DNA of 64,000 nucleotides from Aeribacillus composti (GCF_007827555.1 NZ_VISS01000006.1:62001-126000); one strand, 5' to 3'. Positions 26,502 to 36,137 are shown, counted from the first letter of the stretch. Made by a program: numbers and translations. Notes: generated by a model from the sequence alone, not told the origin.

Positions 26502-27362
26502 TCAATTGTACCCCCATAGAAATTCGCCGATATACTTGTCCACTTTCGGATGCTCATGAAGACCGCTGTGTGTGGCAAGTTTATCTTTAACAATGATTTC
26601 ATGATAATTTTCTAACGGAACAATATTTCTAGCGCTGAGAGCGCTCTGGATGGAGACAACTCCATCACTGTCTTTATACTCGGGATTGATCCCTGCGATA
26701 TTGAGAACTTTCGTTTTTTTAGAAAATTGATCCCGGTTGTTCAATATTTCTAGTAAAGCATGAGAATCTGGTTTTAAATCAATGATTGCTTTACCTGTAT
26801 TTAGCTTATGGTAAGATTCCTGTTCTATTCCTTGAAACGGGCTGCCTATGACCACCATTTTGCGGACAATCGGGTAATCCTTCAAGTTGTTCGTGTCCTC
26901 GATATATTTTGTCGAAACGAGTCCTCCCATCGAATGAGCCACAATGTATAGCTCGTCTACCGAATAGTTTTCTTTTAATAAGCGCATTGCCTTTTTCAGA
27001 GAATTTGCCGTTTCCTCAATACTTGTGCGGTTTTCCTCAAAAACAATTTGTATAAAAGGATTTTTTAAGTTTTGTGGGATTGTTCCGGAAATATGGACAA
27101 TGCCCATGCGATCAACTCGAATGACCATTGATTTTGTTCCCCAGCGGTAATCATATTCAAAACGATGCAGCATATGTTGGAACGAGCGCATTGTTCCTTT
27201 ATAGCCATGGACAAAGATGGTCGGAATTTGAGGTTCAATGCTTGCAAAAGAGTCGTTTGAATCGACATGCTTCGAGCGCCACGTAATAAAAAAAACGCTT
27301 AAAAGAAAAAACGTAAATAAAAAAATAGATGCCATTCGCCCCATCGTCGATTTTTTTCTCAC
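26502..27362 (-). CDS. Membrane-anchored or secreted alpha/beta hydrolase (DUF915 type)
   Basis: A 286-residue protein with an N-terminal hydrophobic segment (about 9-28) that is an anchor or signal peptide. The hydrolase part has IPTIFVHGYKGT (oxyanion region), the nucleophile elbow VAHSMGGLVS, and DGVVSIQSA and HSGLHEHPKV, which carry the likely acid and histidine. It matches the DUF915 cell-surface hydrolases of Firmicutes; the natural substrate is unknown. The GTG start at 27362 follows ACGAGGTGAAC. It is divergent from comK. Confidence 0.83.
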   Translation of the reverse strand: MRKKSTMGRMASIFLFTFFLLSVFFITWRSKHVDSNDSFASIEPQIPTIFVHGYKGTMRSFQHMLHRFEYDYRWGTKSMVIRVDRMGIVHISGTIPQNLKNPFIQIVFEENRTSIEETANSLKKAMRLLKENYSVDELYIVAHSMGGLVSTKYIEDTNNLKDYPIVRKMVVIGSPFQGIEQESYHKLNTGKAIIDLKPDSHALLEILNNRDQFSKKTKVLNIAGINPEYKDSDGVVSIQSALSARNIVPLENYHEIIVKDKLATHSGLHEHPKVDKYIGEFLWGYN

Positions 27363-27476
27363 GATAAGTTCACCTCGTAATGATAATATTATACTAATTT
27401 TTTGGTTTTATCATGGAATTTTTTTCTTTTTTTACAAAAAAGTTTAGAAATTTACCAAATTTTCTTGAAATTCGTG

Positions 27477-27482
27477 TATAAT
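27477..27482 (+). promoter_or_regulatory. -10 box of the comK promoter
   Basis: TATAAT about 77 bp before the comK start. I found no clean ComK box pair (AAAA, five bases, TTTT) here, although the stretch is rich in A and T tracts. Confidence 0.4.
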
Positions 27483-27558
27483 ATACATCGAAAGAACTAG
27501 TAAAAAAGTCTAATGTCATGCAAGGATTGTCAAATAGTGAAGAAAAAGGGGTGAAAGA

Positions 27559-28089
27559 GTGGAGCAGGTCAAAAATTATATTTTAACTTGTGACACGCTA
27601 GCATTGCTTCCTTATTTTAATAAGTATGGAGAATGTTGGACAATTGTTATTGAGAAGTATGAAAAGTATCTTGTGAAAGAGAGGCCGAAAGACATTTTGG
27701 CAGAGAGCTGCAGCTATTACGGTGTGTCTCTTAAAGGCATCATAGACGCAGCTAAGAAAATTCTGCCGCACCAGCGTATGCTTCCTGTATGCATTCCTGT
27801 CCTCGATCTTTGTTTTTTCCCTACTAAATCAATGGAGCATTTAGACTGCCAATGGATTGCGCATTCGGCTATTCGACATGTCGTTTCAAAAGGAAAGCAT
27901 TCAACAATCGTTTTAATCAATCATGAGAAAGTAGTAGTGGAGAAGCATATGAGTATCATTTACAACAAAATGAAAAGTGCGTCTCATATCAATGATACAT
28001 ATAAGAGAAGGATCAATGAGGGGAAGGAATACCATTCCTTTATTTTATATGAGAAGCCATCTTGTTATGATTGTAAACGAAAATCATAA
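27559..28089 (+). CDS. comK: Competence transcription factor ComK
   Basis: This 176-residue protein follows the ComK pattern: a region like YLVKERPKDILAESCSYYG, then LDLCFFPTKSMEHLDCQWIAHSAI, and the DNA-contact region IIYNKMKSASHINDTYKRRI. ComK activates the genes for DNA uptake; the comF operon is 33 kb away in this window. The GTG start at 27559 follows AAAAAGGGGTGAAAG. It is shorter than B. subtilis ComK (192) and diverges strongly at both ends, including a CYDCKRKS tail. Expression depends on regulation outside this window. Confidence 0.87.
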   Translation: MEQVKNYILTCDTLALLPYFNKYGECWTIVIEKYEKYLVKERPKDILAESCSYYGVSLKGIIDAAKKILPHQRMLPVCIPVLDLCFFPTKSMEHLDCQWIAHSAIRHVVSKGKHSTIVLINHEKVVVEKHMSIIYNKMKSASHINDTYKRRINEGKEYHSFILYEKPSCYDCKRKS

Positions 28090-28138
28090 TGCTGCTGAAT
28101 TATTCTAGGCTTGCGGGGATTTTTTATTATAGGGAATG

Positions 28139-28190
28139 GCGGCAGTTCTTATAAAAATGCGGTCGAATGGTGAACTGCCGCACTATTTTT
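28139..28190 (+). terminator. Rho-independent terminator after comK
   Basis: GCGGCAGTTC (28139-28148) pairs perfectly with GAACTGCCGC (28172-28181), then ACTATTTTTTATTTTT. The T tract serves the comK strand; the hairpin also lies just after the stop of the minus-strand LCP gene. Confidence 0.8.
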
Positions 28191-29140
28191 TATTTTTCAG
28201 CGGTTTCCTTCTTTAATTCCAAATGTTTTTTCAGCTCGTTGGAAAGGGAAAGACGTTCATCTTCAGGCACAATATAGTAGTAAATGCCGTTAATTTTTTT
28301 TCCGCTCCCTTTTATTTGATGCTGAATGACATTTTTTCGGGCATCTTTGTAATTTTCTTGAATTGCCCACATTTCATCAAATGTAAGATTTGTTTTTACA
28401 TTGTTTTCAATGACTTTAAACATTTCTCCAAATTTTGTAATGGATGTAATGCTTGCTCCCTTTTCAATAACCGCCTCAATAATTTGCCGCTGTCTTTCCT
28501 GGCGGCCGAAATCGCCCCTTGGATCATCATATCGCATTCTTGAATACGCAAGAGCTTTTTTGCCATCCAAGTGAATGGTTCCTTTTTCAAAATGGTAGCC
28601 CTCGTAAGTGAAATCTAAATCATTTTCAACCGTCACACCGCCGACTGCATCGACAATATCGCGAAAGCTTTCCATATTCACTTTGACAAAATAATCAACC
28701 GGCACATCTAAGAAATTTTCAACCGTTTTAATAGCCATTTCTGTTCCGCCGAAAGCGTAGGCGTGGTTAATTTTGTCTTGAATGCCTTTTCCGACAATTT
28801 CTGTTCTTGTATCGCGGGGAATGCTGACCATTTCCATTGACTGTTCTTTTGGATTGACTGTCATCAAAATGAGCGAATCAGACCGTCCTCGGTCTCCTTT
28901 TCTTTCATCAACACCCATCAGCAATATGGAAATAGGATCGCGATTTTTAAAGTTGACTTGCTGATCGCGTTTGTCTGATTTATCCCGCCCGATGTTTTCT
29001 TGAATGTTGGCAATGGTCGATTGTGCTTTGTTCCAAATGTAAAAGGCATAGGATCCCGTGGCAATAATGAAAACTCCAATGACTGATAACAAAATCCAGA
29101 GCCATTTCTTTCTCTTTTTTCTCTGTCTATCTGATCTCAT
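28190..29140 (-). CDS. LytR-CpsA-Psr family wall polymer ligase (TagU-like)
   Basis: A 316-residue LCP protein with a basic cytoplasmic start, one transmembrane segment (about 14-35) and an extracellular LCP domain with SILLMGVDERKGDRGRSDS, MVSIPRDTRTEI, KINHAYAFGG and YSRMRYDDPRGDFGRQERQR. LCP enzymes transfer teichoic acid from its lipid carrier to peptidoglycan. ATG 29140 follows GAGGGATGG; ATG 29155 lies within that site. Position near mnaA parallels B. subtilis tagU. A second LCP gene is at 55208. Confidence 0.88.
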   Translation of the reverse strand: MRSDRQRKKRKKWLWILLSVIGVFIIATGSYAFYIWNKAQSTIANIQENIGRDKSDKRDQQVNFKNRDPISILLMGVDERKGDRGRSDSLILMTVNPKEQSMEMVSIPRDTRTEIVGKGIQDKINHAYAFGGTEMAIKTVENFLDVPVDYFVKVNMESFRDIVDAVGGVTVENDLDFTYEGYHFEKGTIHLDGKKALAYSRMRYDDPRGDFGRQERQRQIIEAVIEKGASITSITKFGEMFKVIENNVKTNLTFDEMWAIQENYKDARKNVIQHQIKGSGKKINGIYYYIVPEDERLSLSNELKKHLELKKETAEK

Positions 29141-29333
29141 AATTCCATCCCTCATTACTAAATTTATCTAATCTGATTATAAGTTTCCAATTCTATTAAG
29201 ACAATATATTTGTGAGGAAAATATTTTCGTATACACTTGTCAGCACCGCTTGAAAAAATGAATTGACAGCATGGAACGGCAGGGCATTTTCCGCTATAAT
29301 AAAGTGAGAAATTTGTCGTTTGGAGGATTATCT

Positions 29334-30122
29334 GTGAAAAAAAGGATTATTGTTAGTAATGTTGTCGTTTTATGTATAGCATCAATTATTGTCGGCCATT
29401 TTTACTGGAAACAAAAAATTTCAAAACCGACAGCTGCTCATGTGGAATCGTCTGCAGAAAATATAAAGGAAGACAATAGTAAACAAAATGATACGCGAGA
29501 GGACTACGCCAAAAATTTACCGGAGGATGTTCAGAAAAAAATCCAAACAGCATTAAAAGAAGAGAAACAATTGAACTTTGTAATTTGGGGATCTGAATCA
29601 GTTCCTTCCGATCAAAATGGGTGGCCGGAAAAACTGAAAAAGGAGCTTCTTTCTGCATATGGAGATGAGCTCTTTAACATCTCGATTGTTTCCGATGCTG
29701 AGGAGACAACCCATAGTGTATTGAATAAAAAATTATATAAAAAAATTGCAGACAAAAAGCCTGACATCCTCCTTTTCGAGCCGTTTATTTTGAATGATAA
29801 CGGCGTTGTCGGCATTGACAATACTCTAAGCAACATTACGGACATCTTGCGGAAAATTCAAGAAGCAAATCCTGGCGTATCGATTATGCTGCAGCCTGCG
29901 CACCCGCTCTATGGTGCAAAATTTTATCCTAAGGAAGTAGATGCGCTCAAACAATATGCCGAAGAAAACCATTTTACATATTTAAACCATTGGGAAAATT
30001 GGCCGGATAAGGAAGACGAACAATTGAAGCAATACGTTACAGAAGACCGATCCAAACCGAGTGAAAAGGGAAATCAGGTATGGGGAGAGTATTTAATTAA
30101 ATATTTTGTCGCTGCGGATTAA
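29334..30122 (+). CDS. SGNH/GDSL-like membrane-anchored protein
   Basis: This 262-residue protein has an N-terminal transmembrane segment (about 4-22), a charged linker, and an SGNH-hydrolase-like domain beginning VIWGSESVPSDQNGWP, with PDILLFEPFILNDNG and a C-terminal EDRSKPSEKGNQVWGEYL. In active SGNH enzymes the last block usually reads DxxH; here the histidine place holds lysine, so catalysis may be lost or different. The GTG start at 29334 follows TGGAGGATTA. The longer frame from 29271 lacks a ribosome binding site. It is divergent from the LCP gene. Confidence 0.72.
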   Translation: MKKRIIVSNVVVLCIASIIVGHFYWKQKISKPTAAHVESSAENIKEDNSKQNDTREDYAKNLPEDVQKKIQTALKEEKQLNFVIWGSESVPSDQNGWPEKLKKELLSAYGDELFNISIVSDAEETTHSVLNKKLYKKIADKKPDILLFEPFILNDNGVVGIDNTLSNITDILRKIQEANPGVSIMLQPAHPLYGAKFYPKEVDALKQYAEENHFTYLNHWENWPDKEDEQLKQYVTEDRSKPSEKGNQVWGEYLIKYFVAAD

Positions 30123-30851
30123 TGATAAATTTTTTCGGAAGGAAGTATATAATATAACATTTTCCGGGAAATAGTGATTTTGTCGATTTTTTTGTTGAGA
30201 ATGGTAGCTTAGCCAAAGATCAACGTCAAGGCAAAACGCTGTCATTTTTTAGTTGTTGTTACCATAGTGTTGCTAGCTGTCGGTTCATAATATATGAAAC
30301 AATAGTGAGGATTGTGCTAAATAAAAAAAAGCTTCATCCCTGTCTACTGATTTAGGCACATTTTTTTTGCGGCAACTAAGACATAGTCAAAAGAAATACT
30401 GCGAATTGCGATTGTTGACAAGCATTCCATAGGAAGCTGGCTGCCTTTGAATTCTTATCGGCATATGCAGAGAAAAACGAGAGGTTGGAGAACGTTTTTA
30501 AATTTGTATAGAAAAGTATAGGATTTGCTCCAAATTGTGCGACAGATCCTAAGCTTCGCCAATGAGTCGAAAGGGTCAACTTTATGAATCAAATTTATGA
30601 ATCAAAACATTTATCGGCAGCGAGATGTTCGCTATTCTGCTAGAGCATCACCGACTAACTTGGTTACCCTGAGGCAATTGTATCCTTTATTCTAAGCCGA
30701 GATGAACTAAAGGAGGACTTTTTGGAATATTCGATTAGAAAACGGAAATATTAGGTAAAAAATAAGGGGAATCTCAAGAAATTTACAAATCAGTTTTATT
30801 AAAAATGTTAAGATATATTATGTTCGAAAAAAATTTGTGAAGGTGATGTTC
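30123..30851. other. Non-coding stretch before mnaA
   Basis: About 730 bases with no supported gene. Some weak ORFs occur on both strands but none has a ribosome binding site and protein-like sequence that I recognise. It may contain a decayed gene. Confidence 0.4.
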
Positions 30852-31997
30852 TTGAAAAAAATTAAAGTAATGACGATTTTTGGAACTAGACCTGAAGCAA
30901 TAAAAATGTCTCCGTTAGTGCTGGAACTCAAAAAACATACAGACAAAATCGAGTCATTTGTAACCGTTACGGCACAACATCGCCAAATGCTTGATCAAGT
31001 ATTGGATGTTTTCGGTATCGTTCCGGATTATGATTTGAATATTATGAGGAATCGGCAAACGTTAGTTGATATTACGACAAGAGGATTAGAAGGCTTAGAT
31101 GGCATAATGAAAAAAGTAAAGCCTGACATTGTTCTTGTTCATGGAGATACCACGACAACATTTATTGCTAGTTTAGCTGCGTTTTATAACCAGATTGCCG
31201 TTGGTCATGTGGAGGCGGGGCTTCGCACTAATAATAAATTTTCTCCATTTCCAGAGGAAATGAACCGCCAATTAACAGGAATTTTGGCGGATTTGCATTT
31301 TGCTCCCACTAAGAAAGCATTTGAAAATTTAATAAAAGAGAATAAGCCGGAAGATTCGATTTTTATAACAGGCAATACGGCAATAGATGCTTTAAAAACA
31401 ACAGTAACAGATGATTATCACCACGAAATTTTTGATGAAATTGGAAATGACCGAATGATACTGCTTACTGCACACCGACGCGAAAACTTAGGGCATCCGA
31501 TGAGAAGTATGTTCCGGGCCATTAAAAGATTAGTAAAAGAATTTGCTGATATCCAGGTTGTTTACCCTGTTCACCTTAATCCGGCTGTTCGCGAGGTAGC
31601 AGTTGAAATTCTCGGAAATGACAGCAGGATTCATTTAATTGAACCACTGGGAGTTTTGGACTTTCACAATTTTGCCGCCCGTTCCCATATTATCCTGACA
31701 GACTCCGGCGGCGTGCAGGAAGAGGCTCCGTCTTTAGGCGTACCTGTTTTAGTTCTCCGCGATACAACTGAACGACCTGAAGGAATTGAAGCAGGAACCT
31801 TGAAGCTTGCCGGTACTGATGAAGAACAAATATATCAATTAGCTAAACAACTGCTTACAGACGAAAAGGTATACCAGAAAATGTCGCAAGCATCCAATCC
31901 TTACGGAGACGGCAAGGCATCAGAACGAATTGTAAAGGGGATTCTGTATTATTTTGGTTTTGAAGATATAAAGCCGAATTCATTTGAGATTATTTAA
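30852..31997 (+). CDS. mnaA: UDP-N-acetylglucosamine 2-epimerase
   Basis: A 381-residue non-hydrolysing epimerase that makes UDP-ManNAc. Motifs FGTRPEAIKMSPLVLELKK, HGDTTTTF, VEAGLRTNNKFSPFPEEMNR, TAHRRENLG and DSGGVQEEAPSLG follow B. subtilis MnaA closely throughout. The TTG at 30852 is preceded by GAAGGTGATG; an in-frame GTG at 30837 is possible. UDP-ManNAc is the substrate of the TagA-like enzyme at 52023, linking this gene to both polymer pathways in the window. Confidence 0.93.
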   Translation: MKKIKVMTIFGTRPEAIKMSPLVLELKKHTDKIESFVTVTAQHRQMLDQVLDVFGIVPDYDLNIMRNRQTLVDITTRGLEGLDGIMKKVKPDIVLVHGDTTTTFIASLAAFYNQIAVGHVEAGLRTNNKFSPFPEEMNRQLTGILADLHFAPTKKAFENLIKENKPEDSIFITGNTAIDALKTTVTDDYHHEIFDEIGNDRMILLTAHRRENLGHPMRSMFRAIKRLVKEFADIQVVYPVHLNPAVREVAVEILGNDSRIHLIEPLGVLDFHNFAARSHIILTDSGGVQEEAPSLGVPVLVLRDTTERPEGIEAGTLKLAGTDEEQIYQLAKQLLTDEKVYQKMSQASNPYGDGKASERIVKGILYYFGFEDIKPNSFEII

Positions 31998-32179
31998 CAA
32001 CAAATTTTTCAAAAAGGGTAAATTCCTGCAGGAAGACTTTTTTCAATGGATAGCATCTCGTCTATGTTAAAATATTAGTTTGAAATTAAATTTGTTAAGG
32101 CTTATAATGGATGATGTGCAAAAAAATGAAAGGCCTTTTATTTTGATTTGACAGTTCATTTGTAATGTAAAAATTAAAT

Positions 32180-32209
32180 TTGATAAATGTTGTATTAAAA
32201 AGTTATAAT
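32180..32209 (+). promoter_or_regulatory. Probable promoter upstream of tagD
   Basis: TTGATA (32180-32185) and TATAAT (32204-32209) with an 18-bp spacer. A small hairpin, AAATCC/GGATTT (32226-32242) with a T run, follows and may attenuate transcription. No PhoP box was recognised. Confidence 0.45.
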
Positions 32210-32326
32210 AATGTAAATTAAATGTAAATCCTTTGTGGATTTTTTTGTTTATTATGATAATATAACAGAATTATATAAATATGAATGGTTCTTTGGATAC
32301 TTTCCTTAAAATTAGGAGGGATAAGG

Positions 32327-32722
32327 GTGAAGAAAGTTATTACTTATGGAACATTTGATTTGCTGCATTGGGGTCATATCAATCTATTAAAAAGAGCGAA
32401 AGAACTTGGGGATTATTTAATTGTCGGTCTTTCAACAGATGAGTTTAATGAGCAAAAAATGAAAAAATCTTATCATTCATATGAAAATAGAAAATTAATC
32501 CTTGAGTCAATTCGATATGTCGATGAAGTTATTCCTGAAGAATCTTGGGATCAAAAAGTTCGTGACATCCAAGAACATGATGTGGATATTTTTGTAATGG
32601 GCGATGACTGGGAAGGACATTTTGATTTTTTGAAAGATTACTGCCAAGTAATATATTTACCAAGAACAATTGGCATTTCGACAACAAAAATTAAAAAGGA
32701 CTTAATGATAAAAAATGGTTAG
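32327..32722 (+). CDS. tagD: Glycerol-3-phosphate cytidylyltransferase
   Basis: This 131-residue nucleotidyltransferase makes CDP-glycerol, the donor for poly(glycerol phosphate) teichoic acid. It has TYGTFDLLHWGHINLLKRA with the HxGH signature (HWGH), FNEQKMKKSYHSYENRK, and the closing RTIGISTTKIKK with the second CTP site. The GTG start at 32327 is preceded by TAGGAGGGATAA; the longer frame from 32285 begins before that site. It overlaps the next gene by eight bases, so the two are translationally coupled. Confidence 0.95.
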   Translation: MKKVITYGTFDLLHWGHINLLKRAKELGDYLIVGLSTDEFNEQKMKKSYHSYENRKLILESIRYVDEVIPEESWDQKVRDIQEHDVDIFVMGDDWEGHFDFLKDYCQVIYLPRTIGISTTKIKKDLMIKNG

Positions 32723-33944
32723 GGAATTAGCTATATGGCTTTACTTGATTATTTTTAAAACATTTTTTCAAATTTTTAGCCTTTTCCCGCTGAAAGATAA
32801 AGCGGCATTTGTTGTTTCGTTTGGCGATAATTCTTTATATGTTTATAGGGCTTTACGGAAACAAAATGTGAATATAGAAGTAATCTTTTTAGCAAAACAA
32901 AAAACTGATTTTTTAAAAGAAGTCGATGAACCTGTTTTATCTTTTGAAACGGCGAATGTCATAGACATGATTCAATCGATTTACCATCTCGCTACTTCAA
33001 AATATATATTTATTGACAACTACTACGGTTTCCTATCGGCTGTTTCGTTTAAAAAAGAAGTTCAATGCATCCAACTATGGCATGCTGTAGGAGCCTTAAA
33101 ACAGTTCGGTTTAAAAGATTTATCTATTAAAAAGCGATCAAAAAGGGCTCAAAAAAGATTTTTAAAAGTGTATGAAAAATTTCATAAAGTTGTTGTCGGT
33201 TCGAATGAGATGGCCAAAATATTTATGGAGTCGTTTAATCTCACCTCTGATCGGATTTTAAAAACAGGGGTTCCACGTACCGACCTTTTTTTTGACTTAA
33301 AAAGCAAAAAAAAGATTCGAGACCATTGGTTTTCTCGTTTTCCGATAATGAAAAATAAAAAAGTAATCTTATATGCTCCGACATATCGAGATAACTTAAT
33401 AGAAAATTTTCGGATTCAGTTAGACTTCAAAAAAATGTACGATGCTTTATGCGATGAATATATTATCATCATAAAATTGCATCCTGCAGTTCGCGAGCAG
33501 GCAAAAAATTTAGAATCAACCTATAACGGTTTTGTCTATGATTTGTCTGAATATGACAATATCAATGAATTGCTAATTATTACAGATATATTAATTACTG
33601 ATTATTCTTCGGTGCCTTTTGAGTTTTCATTACTTCAACGGCCTATGCTGTTCTTTGTTTATGATTTTGATCAATATAGCCATACAAGGGGGATTATAGA
33701 AAATTATCAAAAAGAAGTTCCGGGGCCGATAGTCTATAACACGGATGAAATTATTCAGCATATTAAGAAAGGTGACTATAATATTGAAAGCATTGTTGAA
33801 TTTTCGAAAAAATGGAATCAATATTCGGACGGAAAATCTAGTGAAAGGTTAGTTAGGGAACTGTTTCAATCGGATTATTTTATGTATAAGGGTGTAAGTT
33901 ATGAATCAAAAATTCATGGGATTGGTAAAGAAATTCAAGGTTAA
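32715..33944 (+). CDS. CDP-glycerol glycerophosphotransferase (TagB-like primase)
   Basis: A 409-residue GT-B enzyme of the glycerophosphotransferase family: LWHAVGALKQFGLKDLSIKK, a VGSNEMAK segment, TGVPRTDLFFD, LYAPTYRDN, IIKLHPAVRE and ITDYSSVPFEFSLL. TagB adds the first glycerol phosphate to the ManNAc-GlcNAc linkage unit. The wording LWHAVGALKQFG fits TagB better than TagF, which reads WHGTPLKKL. The ATG overlaps the end of tagD and the next gene starts 44 bp before its stop. A hydrophobic N-terminus suggests membrane association. Confidence 0.82.
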   Translation: MVRELAIWLYLIIFKTFFQIFSLFPLKDKAAFVVSFGDNSLYVYRALRKQNVNIEVIFLAKQKTDFLKEVDEPVLSFETANVIDMIQSIYHLATSKYIFIDNYYGFLSAVSFKKEVQCIQLWHAVGALKQFGLKDLSIKKRSKRAQKRFLKVYEKFHKVVVGSNEMAKIFMESFNLTSDRILKTGVPRTDLFFDLKSKKKIRDHWFSRFPIMKNKKVILYAPTYRDNLIENFRIQLDFKKMYDALCDEYIIIIKLHPAVREQAKNLESTYNGFVYDLSEYDNINELLIITDILITDYSSVPFEFSLLQRPMLFFVYDFDQYSHTRGIIENYQKEVPGPIVYNTDEIIQHIKKGDYNIESIVEFSKKWNQYSDGKSSERLVRELFQSDYFMYKGVSYESKIHGIGKEIQG

Positions 33945-35100
33945 GTCATTGGTGGTAAAGCTGTACAAATTGATCTTTATGATCCTTTCCCAACTTCCCG
34001 TAAAAAAAAATCTCATTGTTTTTGAAAGCTACTTAGGAAAACAATATAGCTGCAATCCCAGGGCAATCTATGAGTATTTGCAGAAGCATCATCCGGAATT
34101 CAAAATGGTTTGGAGTGTACAGAAAGGGTATACAGATGTTTTTGTAGAAAAAAAAGTGCCTTATCTTAAACGTTTTTCTCTAAAATGGTTGATTGCAATG
34201 GCTAGGGCGGAATATTGGGTTTTCAACACCCGGCTTCCGCTTTGGATCCCGAAGCCAAAGCATACAATATACTTACAAACTTGGCATGGCACACCGTTGA
34301 AAAAGCTGGCAAATGATATGGAAGAAGTCCATATGCCAGGAACGAATACTGAAAAATATAAGCGAAATTTCACCAATGCAGCAAAACGATGGGATTACTT
34401 AATTTCACCCAATCAATATTCAACCGAAATATTTGCACGGGCTTTTAAATTTGAAAAAACAATTTTAGAAACAGGATATCCAAGGAATGATTTTTTGTAT
34501 ACACATAACACAAAGCAAATAATTGATCAATTAAAGAAAAAATTGGATATTCCAGTAAAGAAAAAAGTGATTCTCTACGCTCCTACATGGCGGGATGATC
34601 AGTTTTATCAAGTAGGAAAATATAAATTTGATTTAGCCCTTGATTTAGGAAAACTAAAAGAACGATTAAAAGATGATTATGTCATTCTGCTAAGAATGCA
34701 TTATTTAATTGCAGAAAACCTTGATTTAAGTAATTTTGAAGGGTTTGCTTATGATGTATCTGATTATGAAGATATTCGCGATTTGTATTTAATTTCAGAT
34801 CTTCTCATCACAGATTATTCATCCGTATTTTTCGATTATGCTAATTTAAAACGACCGATCATCTTTTTTGTATATGACATCGACAGTTATCGAAATAAAC
34901 TTCGCGGTTTCTATTTTGACATTGAAAAAGAAGCTCCCGGTCCATTAGCATATACTACAGATGAGGTACTGCAACAAATTTCTTATTTTGAACGCAATAA
35001 TTTTGAAGTTTCGCATTCATTTGAAATGTTCTATAATAAATTTTGTTATTTGGAAGACGGTGAAGCTTCCAAAAGGGTTGTGGAAAGTGTGTTTTTTTAA
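33901..35100 (+). CDS. CDP-glycerol glycerophosphotransferase (TagF-like polymerase domain)
   Basis: This 399-residue protein matches the catalytic C-terminal half of TagF: FESYLGKQYSCNPRAIYEYL, YLQTWHGTPLKKLANDMEEV, ISPNQYSTEIFARAF, TGYPRNDFLYTH, LYAPTWRDDQFYQ and ITDYSSVFFDYANL. B. subtilis TagF has about 746 residues with a further N-terminal domain, which is missing here. It probably lengthens the poly(glycerol phosphate) chain. The ATG at 33901 overlaps the preceding gene by 44 bp. Confidence 0.85.
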   Translation: MNQKFMGLVKKFKVKSLVVKLYKLIFMILSQLPVKKNLIVFESYLGKQYSCNPRAIYEYLQKHHPEFKMVWSVQKGYTDVFVEKKVPYLKRFSLKWLIAMARAEYWVFNTRLPLWIPKPKHTIYLQTWHGTPLKKLANDMEEVHMPGTNTEKYKRNFTNAAKRWDYLISPNQYSTEIFARAFKFEKTILETGYPRNDFLYTHNTKQIIDQLKKKLDIPVKKKVILYAPTWRDDQFYQVGKYKFDLALDLGKLKERLKDDYVILLRMHYLIAENLDLSNFEGFAYDVSDYEDIRDLYLISDLLITDYSSVFFDYANLKRPIIFFVYDIDSYRNKLRGFYFDIEKEAPGPLAYTTDEVLQQISYFERNNFEVSHSFEMFYNKFCYLEDGEASKRVVESVFF

Positions 35101-35193
35101 TGATTTAAAACCTTGTGAAAGGATTAACTACTATAAAATAAAACGGCCGATCATTTTTTGATAATGAATAGAAAGTAGTAAAATTAAAATAGT

Positions 35194-35227
35194 ATCAAGG
35201 TGAGGGTTATTAGCCTTGATTGTTTTT
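35194..35227 (+). terminator. Hairpin between tagF-like gene and tagG
   Basis: TATCAAGG pairs with CCTTGAT (35214-35220) followed by TGTTTTT. Moderate strength; it would separate polymer synthesis from the exporter genes. Confidence 0.55.
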
Positions 35228-35301
35228 CAGCTTTATATTGAGTATAATTCTAACAGTAGTCAAAAAGTTGAATACTTATAGCTATTGAAAGGAATTTCTT
35301 C

Positions 35302-36126
35302 ATGAAATCTGCTATAACCGTTATAAAAGAGCAAATAAATCATTTTTATTTAATTAGAAGACTTTCGTTATATGAATTAAAAAGCAAAAACAAAAATAAT
35401 TACTTAGGAATGGCATGGGAAGTCATTAATCCATTAATTCAAATATTAATTTATTGGTTTGTATTTGGTAGCATCCAAAAAAGAGCTGATATTCAAGTAA
35501 TACCTGGGATGGATGTTCCTTTTATTGCATGGTTAATGGGTGGATTTATTCTTTGGACCTTCTTTTATCAATCGACAATACAAGGTTCAAAATCGATTTA
35601 CACTCGATTAGCCATGTTATCTAAAATGAACTTTCCGATGAGTGCAATCCCTAGTTTTGTTATATTTTCTCAATTCTATGTCCATTTATTCATGTTAATA
35701 ATAGTTTTAATATTGCTCCAATTCATGGGATACTTTATAAATGTTTATTATTTACAGCTCATTTATTTTATGTTTGCTACTATTTGTTTATTATTTGCTG
35801 TATCTTTAATTATGTCTACATTGTCAACTATCATTCGGGACGTTCATATGTTCTTAAATGCGACATTACGAATGTTTCTCTATTTGTCGCCAGTTTTATG
35901 GCCAATTTCAGCTGTTTTAGATAATGCTACAATCATAACAATTTTGAAATTAAATCCTTTATACTATTTAATTGAAGGATATCGTTCTGCTTTCTTTGGA
36001 ACTGAGTGGTATTTCATAACGAATTGGGAATATACACTTTATTTTTGGGGACTGGTCATAGTATTGTTCTTATTTGGTTCAATGCTACACATGAAATTTA
36101 GAAGACATTTTATCGATTACTTATAA
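35302..36126 (+). CDS. tagG: Teichoic acid ABC exporter, membrane subunit
   Basis: A 274-residue ABC-2 type permease with six predicted transmembrane segments. It opens with IRRLSLYELKSKNKNNYLGM, then WEVINPLIQILIYWFVFG, matching TagG and other polysaccharide export permeases. It flips finished wall teichoic acid across the membrane with the ATPase encoded 11 bp downstream. GAAAGGAATTTCTTC precedes the ATG. Confidence 0.92.
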   Translation: MKSAITVIKEQINHFYLIRRLSLYELKSKNKNNYLGMAWEVINPLIQILIYWFVFGSIQKRADIQVIPGMDVPFIAWLMGGFILWTFFYQSTIQGSKSIYTRLAMLSKMNFPMSAIPSFVIFSQFYVHLFMLIIVLILLQFMGYFINVYYLQLIYFMFATICLLFAVSLIMSTLSTIIRDVHMFLNATLRMFLYLSPVLWPISAVLDNATIITILKLNPLYYLIEGYRSAFFGTEWYFITNWEYTLYFWGLVIVLFLFGSMLHMKFRRHFIDYL

Positions 36127-36137
36127 AGGCTTGTGGT

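Noticed and set aside
30376-30579. Minus-strand 67-codon frame before mnaA
   Set aside because: No ribosome binding site and no recognisable family; treated as chance in a non-coding stretch.
32010-32030. 12-bp palindrome TTCCTGCAGGAA after mnaA as terminator
   Set aside because: The arms have no loop and the T tract is separated from it, so it is not a convincing terminator.
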